From the NCBI GenBank assembly GCA_038237665.1, contig JBBRYK010000083.1, positions 1-11,915 of the forward strand: 11,915 bases of DNA, written 5' to 3'. Every line of letters begins with the position of its first letter. Position 1 is the stretch's first letter. Shown here piece after piece: positions 1 to 6,639 of the stretch. The position numbers were made by a program, and so were the translations under genes. Below the pieces are notes generated by a model that was given only the letters and a program-made list of their open reading frames with translations, was not told where the DNA came from and ran no database searches. The stretch is from JBBRYK01 sp038237665. Its GTDB lineage: Bacteria; Actinomycetota; Thermoleophilia; Gaiellales; Gaiellaceae.

Positions 1-1158
1 CCCAGTAACGCAAGCGGCGTCGACTACATCTTCAACAGCTCCTACCGTCCCATCGCGCTCGTCCACGCAGGAAACGGGCTCGCGGCTGACGCTCACGAGT
101 TCGTGCTGACACCGCAAGGCACCGCGCTGATCACGATCTACGACGAGCTGCCCTACGACCTCTCCACGGTCGGAGGCCCAAAGGACGGGGCGGTTGTGGA
201 CTGCGTCGTCCAAGAGGTCGACGTCGAAACCGGACGCGTCCTCTTCGAATGGCACAGCCTCGACCACGTGGCGCTTGACGAAAGCCACGCAGAGGTGGAT
301 ACGCCCTATGACTACTTCCACATCAACGCCGTCAGCCTCGACAACGACGGCAACCTGCTCATCTCCGCGCGGCACACCTGGACCGTCTACAAGATCGACC
401 GGCAGACCGGCGAAATCCTCTGGCGCCTGGGCGGCAAGCGCAGCGACTTCAAGCTCGGTCCAGGCGTCCCGTTTGCCTGGCAGCACAATCCACTCCCCGC
501 AGCGGAAAACACAATTCGCCTGTTCGACAACGAGAGCGACGGAAAGAACGCAGTCCTGCCGCGATCACGGGTGATCTGGATCCACCTCGACACGAACACG
601 AAGAGCGCGACGTTGATCAAGGAGATCGCACATCCCTCAAAACTCTCGGTTGGATCGCAGGGGAACGCGCAAGCACTCGACAACGGAGACACCTTCGTCG
701 GCTGGGGCCAACGCGGCCGCGTCTCCGAGTTCAACCAGGAGGGAAGGCTTCTGTTCGACGCGACCCTGCCCGCCGGCTACGACACCTACCGCGGCTACCG
801 GGCGAACTGGGCCGGCCGACCCGCCACGCCACCGACCGCCACTGCGCGGACGAACGCCGACGGCACCACAACCGTCCACGCGATCTGGAACGGTGCAACC
901 GGAGTGGCGGCCTGGCGCATCCTGGCCGGCCCAACCGCAACCGCCCTCGCCCCGATCCGCACGGTGACCTGGAACGGGCTCGACACGACTCTCAAGATCG
1001 CCGGGAAACCGCGGGTGGTCGAGGTCGTAGCCCTTGCCACGAGCGGCACCGTCATCGGCACATCCCAACCAGTTTCTCCCCGACGGGCTCTCTCCTCGCC
1101 AACGTCGAACAAAGGCGGCACCGCCCTCGGCAGCCAAGTGCTCAAGGTAGGTCCCTAA
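1..1158 (+). CDS. Arylsulfotransferase (ASST) family protein, C-terminal part
   Basis: The frame is open from the first base to TAA at 1156-1158, giving 385 visible residues, so the true start lies upstream of the window. Visible family features are HEFVLTPQGTALIT near residue 32, then a His/Asn segment (FHINAVSLDNDGNLLISAR), the WRLGGK motif, a WQHNP motif and RLFDNES, in the order usual for ASST-type beta-propellers. The last ~110 residues contain an IWNGATGVAAWRILAG stretch and form the beta-sandwich-like tail common in actinobacterial members. True ASSTs move sulfate between aryl groups outside the cytoplasm. Many relatives have no known substrate, so sulfotransferase activity is not established here. 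No signal peptide can be judged because the N-terminus is missing. A hairpin follows the stop, so the gene probably ends its own transcript. Confidence 0.85.
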   Translation, partial: PSNASGVDYIFNSSYRPIALVHAGNGLAADAHEFVLTPQGTALITIYDELPYDLSTVGGPKDGAVVDCVVQEVDVETGRVLFEWHSLDHVALDESHAEVDTPYDYFHINAVSLDNDGNLLISARHTWTVYKIDRQTGEILWRLGGKRSDFKLGPGVPFAWQHNPLPAAENTIRLFDNESDGKNAVLPRSRVIWIHLDTNTKSATLIKEIAHPSKLSVGSQGNAQALDNGDTFVGWGQRGRVSEFNQEGRLLFDATLPAGYDTYRGYRANWAGRPATPPTATARTNADGTTTVHAIWNGATGVAAWRILAGPTATALAPIRTVTWNGLDTTLKIAGKPRVVEVVALATSGTVIGTSQPVSPRRALSSPTSNKGGTALGSQVLKVGP

Positions 1159-1196
1159 TCGGCCTTGCCCACGCGCTGAGGCCTCGTTGGCGATGC

Positions 1197-1219
1197 CGGC
1201 CGGGAGCCCCGGCCGCTTT
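1197..1219 (+). terminator. Rho-independent-like hairpin after the ASST gene
   Basis: A perfect 8-bp stem, CGGCCGGG at 1197-1204 and CCCGGCCG at 1208-1215, closes on a 3-base loop (AGC) and is followed by C and TTT at 1217-1219. It lies 39 bases after the ASST stop. The stem is strong but the T-tract is short, as is common in high-GC genomes. Confidence 0.5.
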
Positions 1220-1286
1220 AAGTGCTTCGACGCGCAATGTCAGCCCTGGGCTCGATTCCGTATGCGTCGCCCTGTCCGTGCCCGAC

Positions 1287-1316
1287 TTGACGCCGGGCGT
1301 CCACCGGGTGTAGGAG
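1287..1316 (+). promoter_or_regulatory. Candidate promoter for the propeller operon
   Basis: TTGACG at 1287-1292 matches five of six -35 consensus bases. After an 18-base spacer comes TAGGAG at 1311-1316, a poor -10 (three of six). It would give a leader of about 75 bases before the ATG at 1400. It is the best sigma-70-type pair I could find by eye in the 241-base gap; the rest of that gap shows only the terminator hairpin. Confidence 0.3.
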
Positions 1317-1399
1317 TCCGCTATCGCGGGGATCGTGCAGGTATTGGCCGGGGCTGTACTGCTCGTCGTGCGGACTCTCGACTGCAGGACGTGCGACTG

Positions 1400-2791
1400 A
1401 TGCAGCTGCGGCGGCGAACGCTCGCGCTCTCGTTCCTTGCGGCGATGACCGTGCTGGCGCCGGTCTCGGGCGCTGTCACCGGCAAGCAGAAGCCGCGCCC
1501 GCCGGCGGTCGGCTCGCTGCGCGAGGTCGCCTGCGTCAGCGACGCGGGCTCGGCGATCCAGGGTTGCGGCCGCGCGGGCAGGCTCGCCAACACCGCCTAC
1601 CTGGCGCTCAGCCCCGACGGCCGCAACCTCTACGCGACCGCGCGCGACGCGGACGCGATCGTGGTCTTCTCGCGCGACGCCCGCACCGGCACGATCCGGC
1701 AGCTGCCTGGCGGTGCCGGTTGTGTCCGAGACGTGCGCGCCGCCCCCGATCCGGCTTGCCCGGCCGCGACGGCCGGGCTCGATCGACCCAGCGGCGTCGC
1801 CGTCTCGGCCGACGGCCGCTTCGTTTATGTCGCGGCCGCGTACAGCAACGCCGTCACGACGTTCTCGCGCGACGCCTCCACCGGCGCGCTGAAGCCCGCC
1901 GGCTGCATTACCGACGCCGGGTCGCCCGCTCAGGGGTGCGCGGCCGGTAAGGGTCTCCGCGGGGCATCGTTCGTCACGCTCGCGCCCGACGGCCGGTTGC
2001 TCTACGTCGCCGCCGTGGACAGCAATGCGATCGCGGGCTTTGCGAGAGACCCTGCAACCGGTGCGCTCACGGAGCTCGGCTGCCTGAGCGACGCAGGCTC
2101 CGGGCATGACCGGAACTGCGACAACGCCGTTGGCCTGGCAGGGGCGAGCTCGATCGCAATCACGCGCGACGGTCGGAGCCTGTACGCGACCGGCCGCAAC
2201 GACAGCGCGGTGGTCGCGTTCGGCCGCGACCCCGGGAGCGGCCACCTGACTGCGGCCGGTTGTGTGAGCGGCGACGCTGACTACCGGCGCGATCCGCGCT
2301 GCGCGTCCGGGCGCGGGATCCAGTACGCCCAGTACGTCACCGCCAGCCCCGACGGCCGCTTCGTCTACGTGAGCGCGACCGATAGCCACACTCTCGGCGT
2401 CTTCGCTCGGAACAAGGCCAGCTCAGCGCTGACGCAGCTTCCCGGCCGCGCGGGCTGCCTCCACGACTCCGGCTACCCCTCGCGCTCCCCCTGCAAGGCC
2501 GTGACGGGGATCGCGCTCCCGCTCGCGCTCGCGATCACACGAGACGGGCGGTTCGCCTACCTCGCCGGCTTCGGCTACGGCTCCGTCACCGCCTACGCGC
2601 GGAACGTTCGCAGTGGCCAGCTGAGCCAGCTCGGGAAGTGCATCAGCGACTCCGATCCGCGCTGCCCGGGCGGGAAGGCGCTCACGCGGGCCGGCTTCCT
2701 TGCCTTGAGCCCCGACGAGCGCTACGTCTACGTCAACGCCCCGACCGCGAACGCGATCGCCGTCTTCGCCCGGCGCCTGCGCTCGGGGTAA
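1400..2791 (+). CDS. Secreted seven-bladed beta-propeller with one Cys pair per blade
   Basis: 463 residues. The ATG at 1400 is chosen because AGGA (1386-1389) lies 10 bases upstream and a signal peptide starts there: MQLRRRT, then a hydrophobic run to about residue 20 and a small-residue cleavage region near 24-28. Seven repeats of the form SPDGRxxYVxxxxxNAIxxFxRDxxTGxL follow, which fits a lactonase/YncE-like (YVTN-type) seven-bladed propeller. Before each blade's PDGR strand sits a cysteine pair: 45/56, 108/120, 169/180, 228/240, 288/301, 353/365 and 414/422. These are the only cysteines in the protein and are probably disulfides. The stop overlaps the start of the next gene (TAATG), so the two are probably translated together. 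The family includes 6-phosphogluconolactonase and the methylamine dehydrogenase heavy chain, but no catalytic signature allows an enzyme name. It could simply be a surface binding protein. Confidence 0.85.
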   Translation: MQLRRRTLALSFLAAMTVLAPVSGAVTGKQKPRPPAVGSLREVACVSDAGSAIQGCGRAGRLANTAYLALSPDGRNLYATARDADAIVVFSRDARTGTIRQLPGGAGCVRDVRAAPDPACPAATAGLDRPSGVAVSADGRFVYVAAAYSNAVTTFSRDASTGALKPAGCITDAGSPAQGCAAGKGLRGASFVTLAPDGRLLYVAAVDSNAIAGFARDPATGALTELGCLSDAGSGHDRNCDNAVGLAGASSIAITRDGRSLYATGRNDSAVVAFGRDPGSGHLTAAGCVSGDADYRRDPRCASGRGIQYAQYVTASPDGRFVYVSATDSHTLGVFARNKASSALTQLPGRAGCLHDSGYPSRSPCKAVTGIALPLALAITRDGRFAYLAGFGYGSVTAYARNVRSGQLSQLGKCISDSDPRCPGGKALTRAGFLALSPDERYVYVNAPTANAIAVFARRLRSG

Positions 2792-4605
2792 TGCCGGCCT
2801 TCATGATCCAGGTCGCTGCGGCTTCCTACGCCGCGCTCTTCGCCGCCGCGGCGCTCGGCAAGGCGACCGCTTGGGCGGATTGGTCGGCGCTCGCCGGCGA
2901 AGTCGCGGGCAAGCGGGCGGCGCTCGTCCGACTACCGGTGCCGGTCGGCGAAGGCGTGCTGGCCGTCGTCCTCGTCGTGTTTCCGGTTGCCGGTCTGACC
3001 GCGGCTGCAAGCGCTCTCGCGGTCTTCGCCGTTGCGGTGCTGAGCGTCCGCGGCCGCCTCGCCGGCCGGAGCTGTGGATGCTTCGGCCGGTTCTCGCAGG
3101 GGCGCTTCTCGGGGCGCCTTGCGGCCCGCAACGCCGTGCTCGCGGCCGGCGCCGCCGTCTTCGCCGTTGGCGCGGGGAGGGCGGGTTCGCACCCGGTCCC
3201 CTGGTGGAGCTGCGTTGCCGTGCTCAGCGGCTGGGCCGTCTTCGCCGGGATGAGGGCGTTCCCTTCGCTGCTCGCTGGGCTTCGCACCACCCCTGAGCCC
3301 TTCCTCGCGGCGGGGCTGCCGGTTCTGCTGGTCTTCGTCCGGCAACAGTGCGATCCGTGCCGGAGCTTGCTGCCCTATGTTGCGGCGTGGCAACGGGATC
3401 TGACCGGGGTCGTGTCGGTGGTAGCGCTCGATGCCGACGGCGGCCCCGCGGCCAAGGAACCCGGCTGGCCGGATCTCCTACCCGGCAGGAGGGCGGCAGA
3501 GCACTACCGGGTTCACGCCACGCCGGCCGCAGTCGCACTCGGGGCCGACGGCGTGGTCAGCGCGCGCGCCGAAGGCGACGCCGCGATTGTTTCGCTGGCC
3601 GCCAGGCTTGCCGGGGAGGCCGAGGCTGCACTCCCGTCTCCGGAGCTCTTCTCACGCCGCCGCCTCGTCGGCGACGGTGCGCGCGTCTTTGCCGGTGTCC
3701 TTTCGCTTCCGGTCCTGCTGAGGCACCCTCGTCCGCATCGAGCCGCTGCAATGTGCGATCCGTGCGCCAGAGTGAAGTGCAGCTGCAACGGGAAGTTCTA
3801 CGACGATCCGCAGGTCTGTCTCGCCGAATGTCGAGTAAGCCTCGGCTGCTTCACCGGCATCTGTGGTCCGGTGCCCAGCGACAAATTTCACTGCGGCTCC
3901 AACTGCTGTGAGCCGGGTCAGAAATGCGTCAACGGCGCCTGCGTCGACAGTTGCCCGCCCCAATACGTGCCGTGCGGCTGCACGTGTTGCCCGCCGGGGC
4001 AGACGTGCGAGGGCAACCGCTGCATGCCGAAGAAGATGTGCGGCCCGGATATCTCGGATGCTCTCGGCGAGGCGCTCGCTCGAACGAGAGCCGAATTCGG
4101 CCGCTGGTCCTCCAGTAAACGAGACGACGCGTGCTCGAACCTCGTCTCGGTCTTGTGGGGAACCGCCGCCTGGGACATCACGCAACTGAGTCCGTCAGGA
4201 AGGAAGAAATTCACGGATGCGTACGGCCCCGAATGCTCGTCGTGCGGATATTCGGTCCAGGTCGGCAGCGATTGTCACTTCGACGGTTCGGTCAATTACG
4301 TCCTCTTCGGGTCGATGATGCGCCTGTGCCACGATCACTACAAAGCCGAAGATCGGAACTGGAAGGCGTCGTGGCACGACGAAGACGCAGTCATCGATCT
4401 CATTGCGCTGCACAAGAGCTACACCGGCGTGCCGGCGGCCAACCTTCGCGCTTCCGCCTCATGGGGCTCCGCCGGCTACAACGGTTGGCCGGGTGACGCC
4501 CTGAGCCCGGACGGCGATCGCCAGAACTGCGAAACCGGCTGTCCCAAGAAGTATTCGGGTCCTGGGCTGACTGTGCAGTGGTATCCGAACGTGATCCGTC
4601 CGTGA
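2791..4605 (+). CDS. MauE-like / thioredoxin-like / cysteine-rich fusion protein
   Basis: 604 residues; ATG 2791 overlaps the preceding stop (TAATG), and Met5 (2803) is an alternative start. Residues ~5-130 are a MauE/DoxX-like membrane domain of about four helices with the family's CGCFG motif (Cys95, Cys97). Another hydrophobic segment follows near 140-160. Residues ~170-270 are thioredoxin-like, with CDPC (Cys187, Cys190) and a likely cis-proline at 245 in HATPA. MauE and MauD are known to be required for making disulfide-rich methylamine dehydrogenase. Then come SRRRLV (288-293), a short hydrophobic run to ~310 and an AAA-M site near 320, which look like an internal twin-arginine signal. 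From Cys322 on there are 28 cysteines, including two CCxPGQxCxxxxC units, and then a ~190-residue domain I do not recognise, rich in Trp, His and Asp (VNYVLFGSMMRLCHDHY). The last part may be a separate exported protein joined by gene fusion. The MauE and thioredoxin calls are firm; the C-terminal role is unknown. Confidence 0.8.
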   Translation: MPAFMIQVAAASYAALFAAAALGKATAWADWSALAGEVAGKRAALVRLPVPVGEGVLAVVLVVFPVAGLTAAASALAVFAVAVLSVRGRLAGRSCGCFGRFSQGRFSGRLAARNAVLAAGAAVFAVGAGRAGSHPVPWWSCVAVLSGWAVFAGMRAFPSLLAGLRTTPEPFLAAGLPVLLVFVRQQCDPCRSLLPYVAAWQRDLTGVVSVVALDADGGPAAKEPGWPDLLPGRRAAEHYRVHATPAAVALGADGVVSARAEGDAAIVSLAARLAGEAEAALPSPELFSRRRLVGDGARVFAGVLSLPVLLRHPRPHRAAAMCDPCARVKCSCNGKFYDDPQVCLAECRVSLGCFTGICGPVPSDKFHCGSNCCEPGQKCVNGACVDSCPPQYVPCGCTCCPPGQTCEGNRCMPKKMCGPDISDALGEALARTRAEFGRWSSSKRDDACSNLVSVLWGTAAWDITQLSPSGRKKFTDAYGPECSSCGYSVQVGSDCHFDGSVNYVLFGSMMRLCHDHYKAEDRNWKASWHDEDAVIDLIALHKSYTGVPAANLRASASWGSAGYNGWPGDALSPDGDRQNCETGCPKKYSGPGLTVQWYPNVIRP

Positions 4606-4607
4606 AG

Positions 4608-5330
4608 ATGGCCAGGGTCGGGTCGCTCGTCGGCCTGGCGGCTGCCGCCTGCCTGCCATTCTTCACGGCTGCTCCGACCGCCCACGGCAGAGGGGCTGCG
4701 CTCTGCTTGGGCGAGCCCGCCACGATCGTCGGCAAGAAGGGCAACGACCACCTGAAGGGAACGGCTGGAGACGACGTCATCGTCGGTGGTGCAGGCAACG
4801 ACACCATCAGCGGGGGAGGCGGAAACGACCTGATCTGCGGCGGCGCCGGGAACGACGATCTCCGCGGCGGCGCCGGCATCGACGAGTTCCAGGGTGGGCC
4901 GGGCAACGACAAGCTGAGCGGCGGTCCGGCGACCGATGTGCTGGACGGCGGAGCGGGAAACGACACGATCGTGGGCGGCGCCGGTCGAGATGTCGCAGGC
5001 TTCGTGAACTCCCCGAGGGCCGTGAGCATCGATCTGAGCCGCCACAAAGCGACCGGGTGGGGCACGGACAGCCTCGCAGGCATCGAGACCGTGCTCGGCT
5101 CTCGATACAGCGACACCCTGATCGGCGACAGCGGCCCGAACCATCTCGCCGGCCTGAACGGCAATGACCGGTTGACCGGTGCGGGAGGTGGCCGACCTCC
5201 TCGACGGCGGTCCGGGCACCGACGTGCTGGACGGAGGGGCCGGCCTCGACTACTGCATACGCGGAGAGACCACGGCCCGCTGCCCCTGAAGCTCGCCGAC
5301 GCGGCTGAAGCCGGGCCGACGGTGTCTTAA
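4608..5330 (+). CDS. Secreted RTX-like calcium-binding repeat protein, frameshifted
   Basis: Read as it stands, 240 residues from ATG 4608, two bases after the previous stop; GTG 4602, overlapping that stop, is an alternative. A signal peptide occupies about residues 1-27 (MARVGSLVGLAAAACLPFF). Mature residues start near ALCLGEPATIVG. Eight tandem nonapeptides of the GGxGxDxxx type span residues 60-131; in known RTX proteins these form a parallel beta-roll that binds calcium. A spacer typical of this family follows (VSIDLSRHKATGWGTDSLAGIETVLGS is its conserved core, split by no stop), then one more NGNDRLTG unit. After GAGG at about 5189 the frame changes and the product becomes Arg-rich nonsense until the stop at 5328-5330. 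One extra base in 5181-5192 explains this. Without it the protein would be 226 residues, ending at 5289. No lipase, protease or toxin domain is present, so its job is unknown. It probably shares the transcript of the two genes before it. Confidence 0.8.
   Translation: MARVGSLVGLAAAACLPFFTAAPTAHGRGAALCLGEPATIVGKKGNDHLKGTAGDDVIVGGAGNDTISGGGGNDLICGGAGNDDLRGGAGIDEFQGGPGNDKLSGGPATDVLDGGAGNDTIVGGAGRDVAGFVNSPRAVSIDLSRHKATGWGTDSLAGIETVLGSRYSDTLIGDSGPNHLAGLNGNDRLTGAGGGRPPRRRSGHRRAGRRGRPRLLHTRRDHGPLPLKLADAAEAGPTVS
5191..5289 (+). other. Displaced C-terminal reading frame of the RTX-like protein
   Basis: In the frame one base ahead of the upstream part, codons from GCC 5191 to TGA 5287-5289 read ADLLDGGPGTDVLDGGAG and then LDYCIRGETTARCP. 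This restores two more nonapeptide repeats and the two C-terminal cysteines usual for small secreted proteins of this type. It is therefore the lost end of the gene starting at 4608. Whether the shift is real or a sequencing error cannot be told from one sequence. Confidence 0.8.
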
Positions 5331-5342
5331 GCGGTGAAGAAG

Positions 5343-5353
5343 TCGAACAGGTC
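5343..5353 (+). repeat. Direct repeat, left copy, flanking the Fic gene
   Basis: TCGAACAGGTC is identical to 6431-6441, on the other side of the Fic gene. The surroundings are also alike with small gaps (TGAAGAAG before and CAAACT after, against TGAAAA and AACTT). The distance between copies is 1088 bases. Confidence 0.5.
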
Positions 5354-5372
5354 CAAACTGGTAGATTGGACC
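5350..5372. promoter_or_regulatory. Palindrome upstream of the Fic gene, possible operator
   Basis: GGTCCAA (5350-5356) and TTGGACC (5366-5372) form a perfect 7-bp inverted repeat around a 9-base centre. A possible -10 element, TAGATT (5362-5367), lies inside it. The Fic protein that follows has a C-terminal DNA-binding-like segment, so self-repression at this site is plausible. There is no T-run, so a terminator is less likely. Confidence 0.4.
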
Positions 5373-5404
5373 GAGATCATGTTTCCCCCGCGGAGATAGG
5401 TCGA

Positions 5405-6403
5405 ATGTCGCCTAGAGCGCGTGGCCGCCCGAGCCGCGAGGAGGTTCTGCGCGCTCTTGACCGGGCGATCGATGACCTCCGCAGCGTCGGCGGGTTGCCG
5501 CTTCCAGTCGAGGCGGATGCGATCTGGGAGGGGATCTGGTACGAGGAGGCTCATCACTCGACGGCGATCGAGGGCAACACGCTCGTCCTCAGAGAAGTTG
5601 AGCGGCTCCTCCGCGAAGGAAAGGCGGTCGGCAGCAAGGAGCTCGCCGAGTACCTCGAAGTCGAGGGCTACGCGAAGGCAGCGCAGTGGGTGTACGCACA
5701 GGCGGTCGAGCAGCCTTCCGACTGGTCCGTCGGGGAGCGAATCAACCTGACGGAGCTGCGCCAGATCCACCGGCTTGTGGTCGAGCCGACCTGGCTGCAC
5801 TCGCCGCCGGAGGGCCTGCACGCGCGCGAAGGCCCCGGCTCGTTCCGTCAGCACGACATCCGTCCGTTCACCGGCGGGATGACGCCGCCGCCGTTCCCGG
5901 AGGTGCCGGCGCTCGTCACCGACTGGCTGAGCGACGCCACTCGAGGGCCGGCCGACGGCCAGCATCCGATGCTGCTCGTCGCGGACATCCACGCCCGGTT
6001 TGAGCGGATCCATCCCTTCCGCGACGGGAACGGGAGGGTCGGCCGCCTGGCGACGAACCTCCTGCTTGTCCGGCACGGCTATCCGCCTGCGGTCATCTAC
6101 AAGCGCGATCGGACGCGGTACCTCAACGCGCTCAGAAGGGCGGACCGAGGCGACGCGGGGCCGCTCGCCGAGATCTTTGCGCGGGCGGTCACCGACGGCA
6201 TCTACCGCTTCCTTCTTCCGGGTCTGGCGGGGCCGCATCGACTCGTTCCGCTTCGGTCGCTGGCCGACTCCGAGCTGTCGGGCAACGCGCTCGCCGTCGC
6301 GGCCAAGCGTGGGCGGCTGCGCGCCGTTCGCAGGACGGATCAGTGGTACTCGACACGGCAATGGGTTGAGGCCTATAAGGAGGGCCGCTACAAGCGTGCG
6401 TGA
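5405..6403 (+). CDS. Fic family protein (class II) with DNA-binding-like tail
   Basis: 332 residues. ATG 5405 is preferred to a TTG at 5366 because GGAG (5392-5395) lies nine bases upstream. The Fic core motif IHPFRDGNGRVGR is complete, with catalytic His203 and the Asn-Gly-Arg anion-binding loop. Fic enzymes usually transfer AMP from ATP to a hydroxyl group on a target protein. STAIEGN at residues 52-58 fits the inhibitory (S/T)xxxE(G/N) helix; because it lies on the N-terminal side in the same chain, this is class II, which needs no separate antitoxin. The flap segment IRPFTGGMTPPPFPEVP precedes the core as usual. Residues ~286-332 (AKRGRLRAVRRTDQWYST, then VEAY) resemble excisionase-type winged-helix modules and may bind the palindrome just upstream. 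The target protein is unknown. The gene is bracketed by short direct repeats and may have been acquired as a unit. Confidence 0.9.
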   Translation: MSPRARGRPSREEVLRALDRAIDDLRSVGGLPLPVEADAIWEGIWYEEAHHSTAIEGNTLVLREVERLLREGKAVGSKELAEYLEVEGYAKAAQWVYAQAVEQPSDWSVGERINLTELRQIHRLVVEPTWLHSPPEGLHAREGPGSFRQHDIRPFTGGMTPPPFPEVPALVTDWLSDATRGPADGQHPMLLVADIHARFERIHPFRDGNGRVGRLATNLLLVRHGYPPAVIYKRDRTRYLNALRRADRGDAGPLAEIFARAVTDGIYRFLLPGLAGPHRLVPLRSLADSELSGNALAVAAKRGRLRAVRRTDQWYSTRQWVEAYKEGRYKRA

Positions 6404-6430
6404 ATTCGACCTATCCGAGCAGCGTGAAAA

Positions 6431-6441
6431 TCGAACAGGTC
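6431..6441 (+). repeat. Direct repeat, right copy, flanking the Fic gene
   Basis: TCGAACAGGTC, identical to 5343-5353. It lies 27 bases after the Fic stop codon. Taken as a pair, the repeats enclose the Fic gene and its palindrome and nothing else. Confidence 0.5.
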
Positions 6442-6559
6442 AACTTCGCTTCCCGTCGAGTTGTGCGATCCGTGCGGAGGTGTTGGCCCGCGCGAGGTAG
6501 GCGTCGACGAGTTCCGCGGCCTCATCATGGACGCGCGAGGTCTGGCTTGCGTCAGAGGC
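6440..6559 (-). pseudogene. Possible minus-strand coding remnant, unrecognised
   Basis: On the minus strand the frame ending in TGA at 6442-6440 reads TSRVHDEAAELVDAYLARAN and then TSARIAQLDGKRS. This has the charge pattern of a natural C-terminal helix rather than of antisense noise. No start codon with a ribosome site is seen, and upstream the frame soon becomes Arg/Pro-rich. It could be the tail of a gene removed when the Fic unit or the transpeptidase gene arrived. It matches no family I can name. The rest of the 236-base gap (6404-6639) shows nothing clear. Confidence 0.2.
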
Positions 6560-6632
6560 AGTCCACGGGAGCGGCCTCTGACTCAGCCTCCGCGGGGCGT
6601 TTGGCGTGCCCGCTGAACGGCAATCATTGCAC

Positions 6633-6639
6633 GGGAGGG
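6633..6639 (+). promoter_or_regulatory. Purine-rich ribosome-site-like run touching the ATG
   Basis: GGGAGGG at 6633-6639 directly touches the ATG at 6640, too close for a normal ribosome binding site (usually about 5-10 bases away). No better site lies upstream, and no in-frame ATG or GTG nearby is better placed. The signal peptide nevertheless supports the ATG at 6640 as the start. Confidence 0.3.

Noticed and set aside
1236..1260. GGGCTCGATTCC resembling a tRNA T-loop
   Set aside because: No matching acceptor, anticodon or D stems could be folded around it.
1142..2389. Long minus-strand open frame opposite the propeller gene
   Set aside because: Ala/Gly/Arg-rich composition without domains; the + strand has seven clear blade repeats.
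4785..5000. Tandem GGC/GGA-rich repeats considered as a DNA repeat or CRISPR-like array
   Set aside because: The period is 27 bases only because of the nonapeptide protein repeat; there are no conserved repeats with unique spacers.
5302..5318. Small hairpin CGGC-TGAA-GCCG after the RTX-like gene
   Set aside because: The stem is only 4 bp and no T-run follows, so a terminator is not supported.
5327..6361. Long minus-strand open frame opposite the Fic gene
   Set aside because: It is Arg/Pro-rich, has no motif, and lies wholly opposite a gene with a complete catalytic motif; long antisense frames are expected at this GC content.
3349..6475. TGCGATCCGTGC occurring three times (3349, 3754, 6464)
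   Set aside because: Two copies simply encode the same CDPC motif; the third lies between genes and is probably chance.
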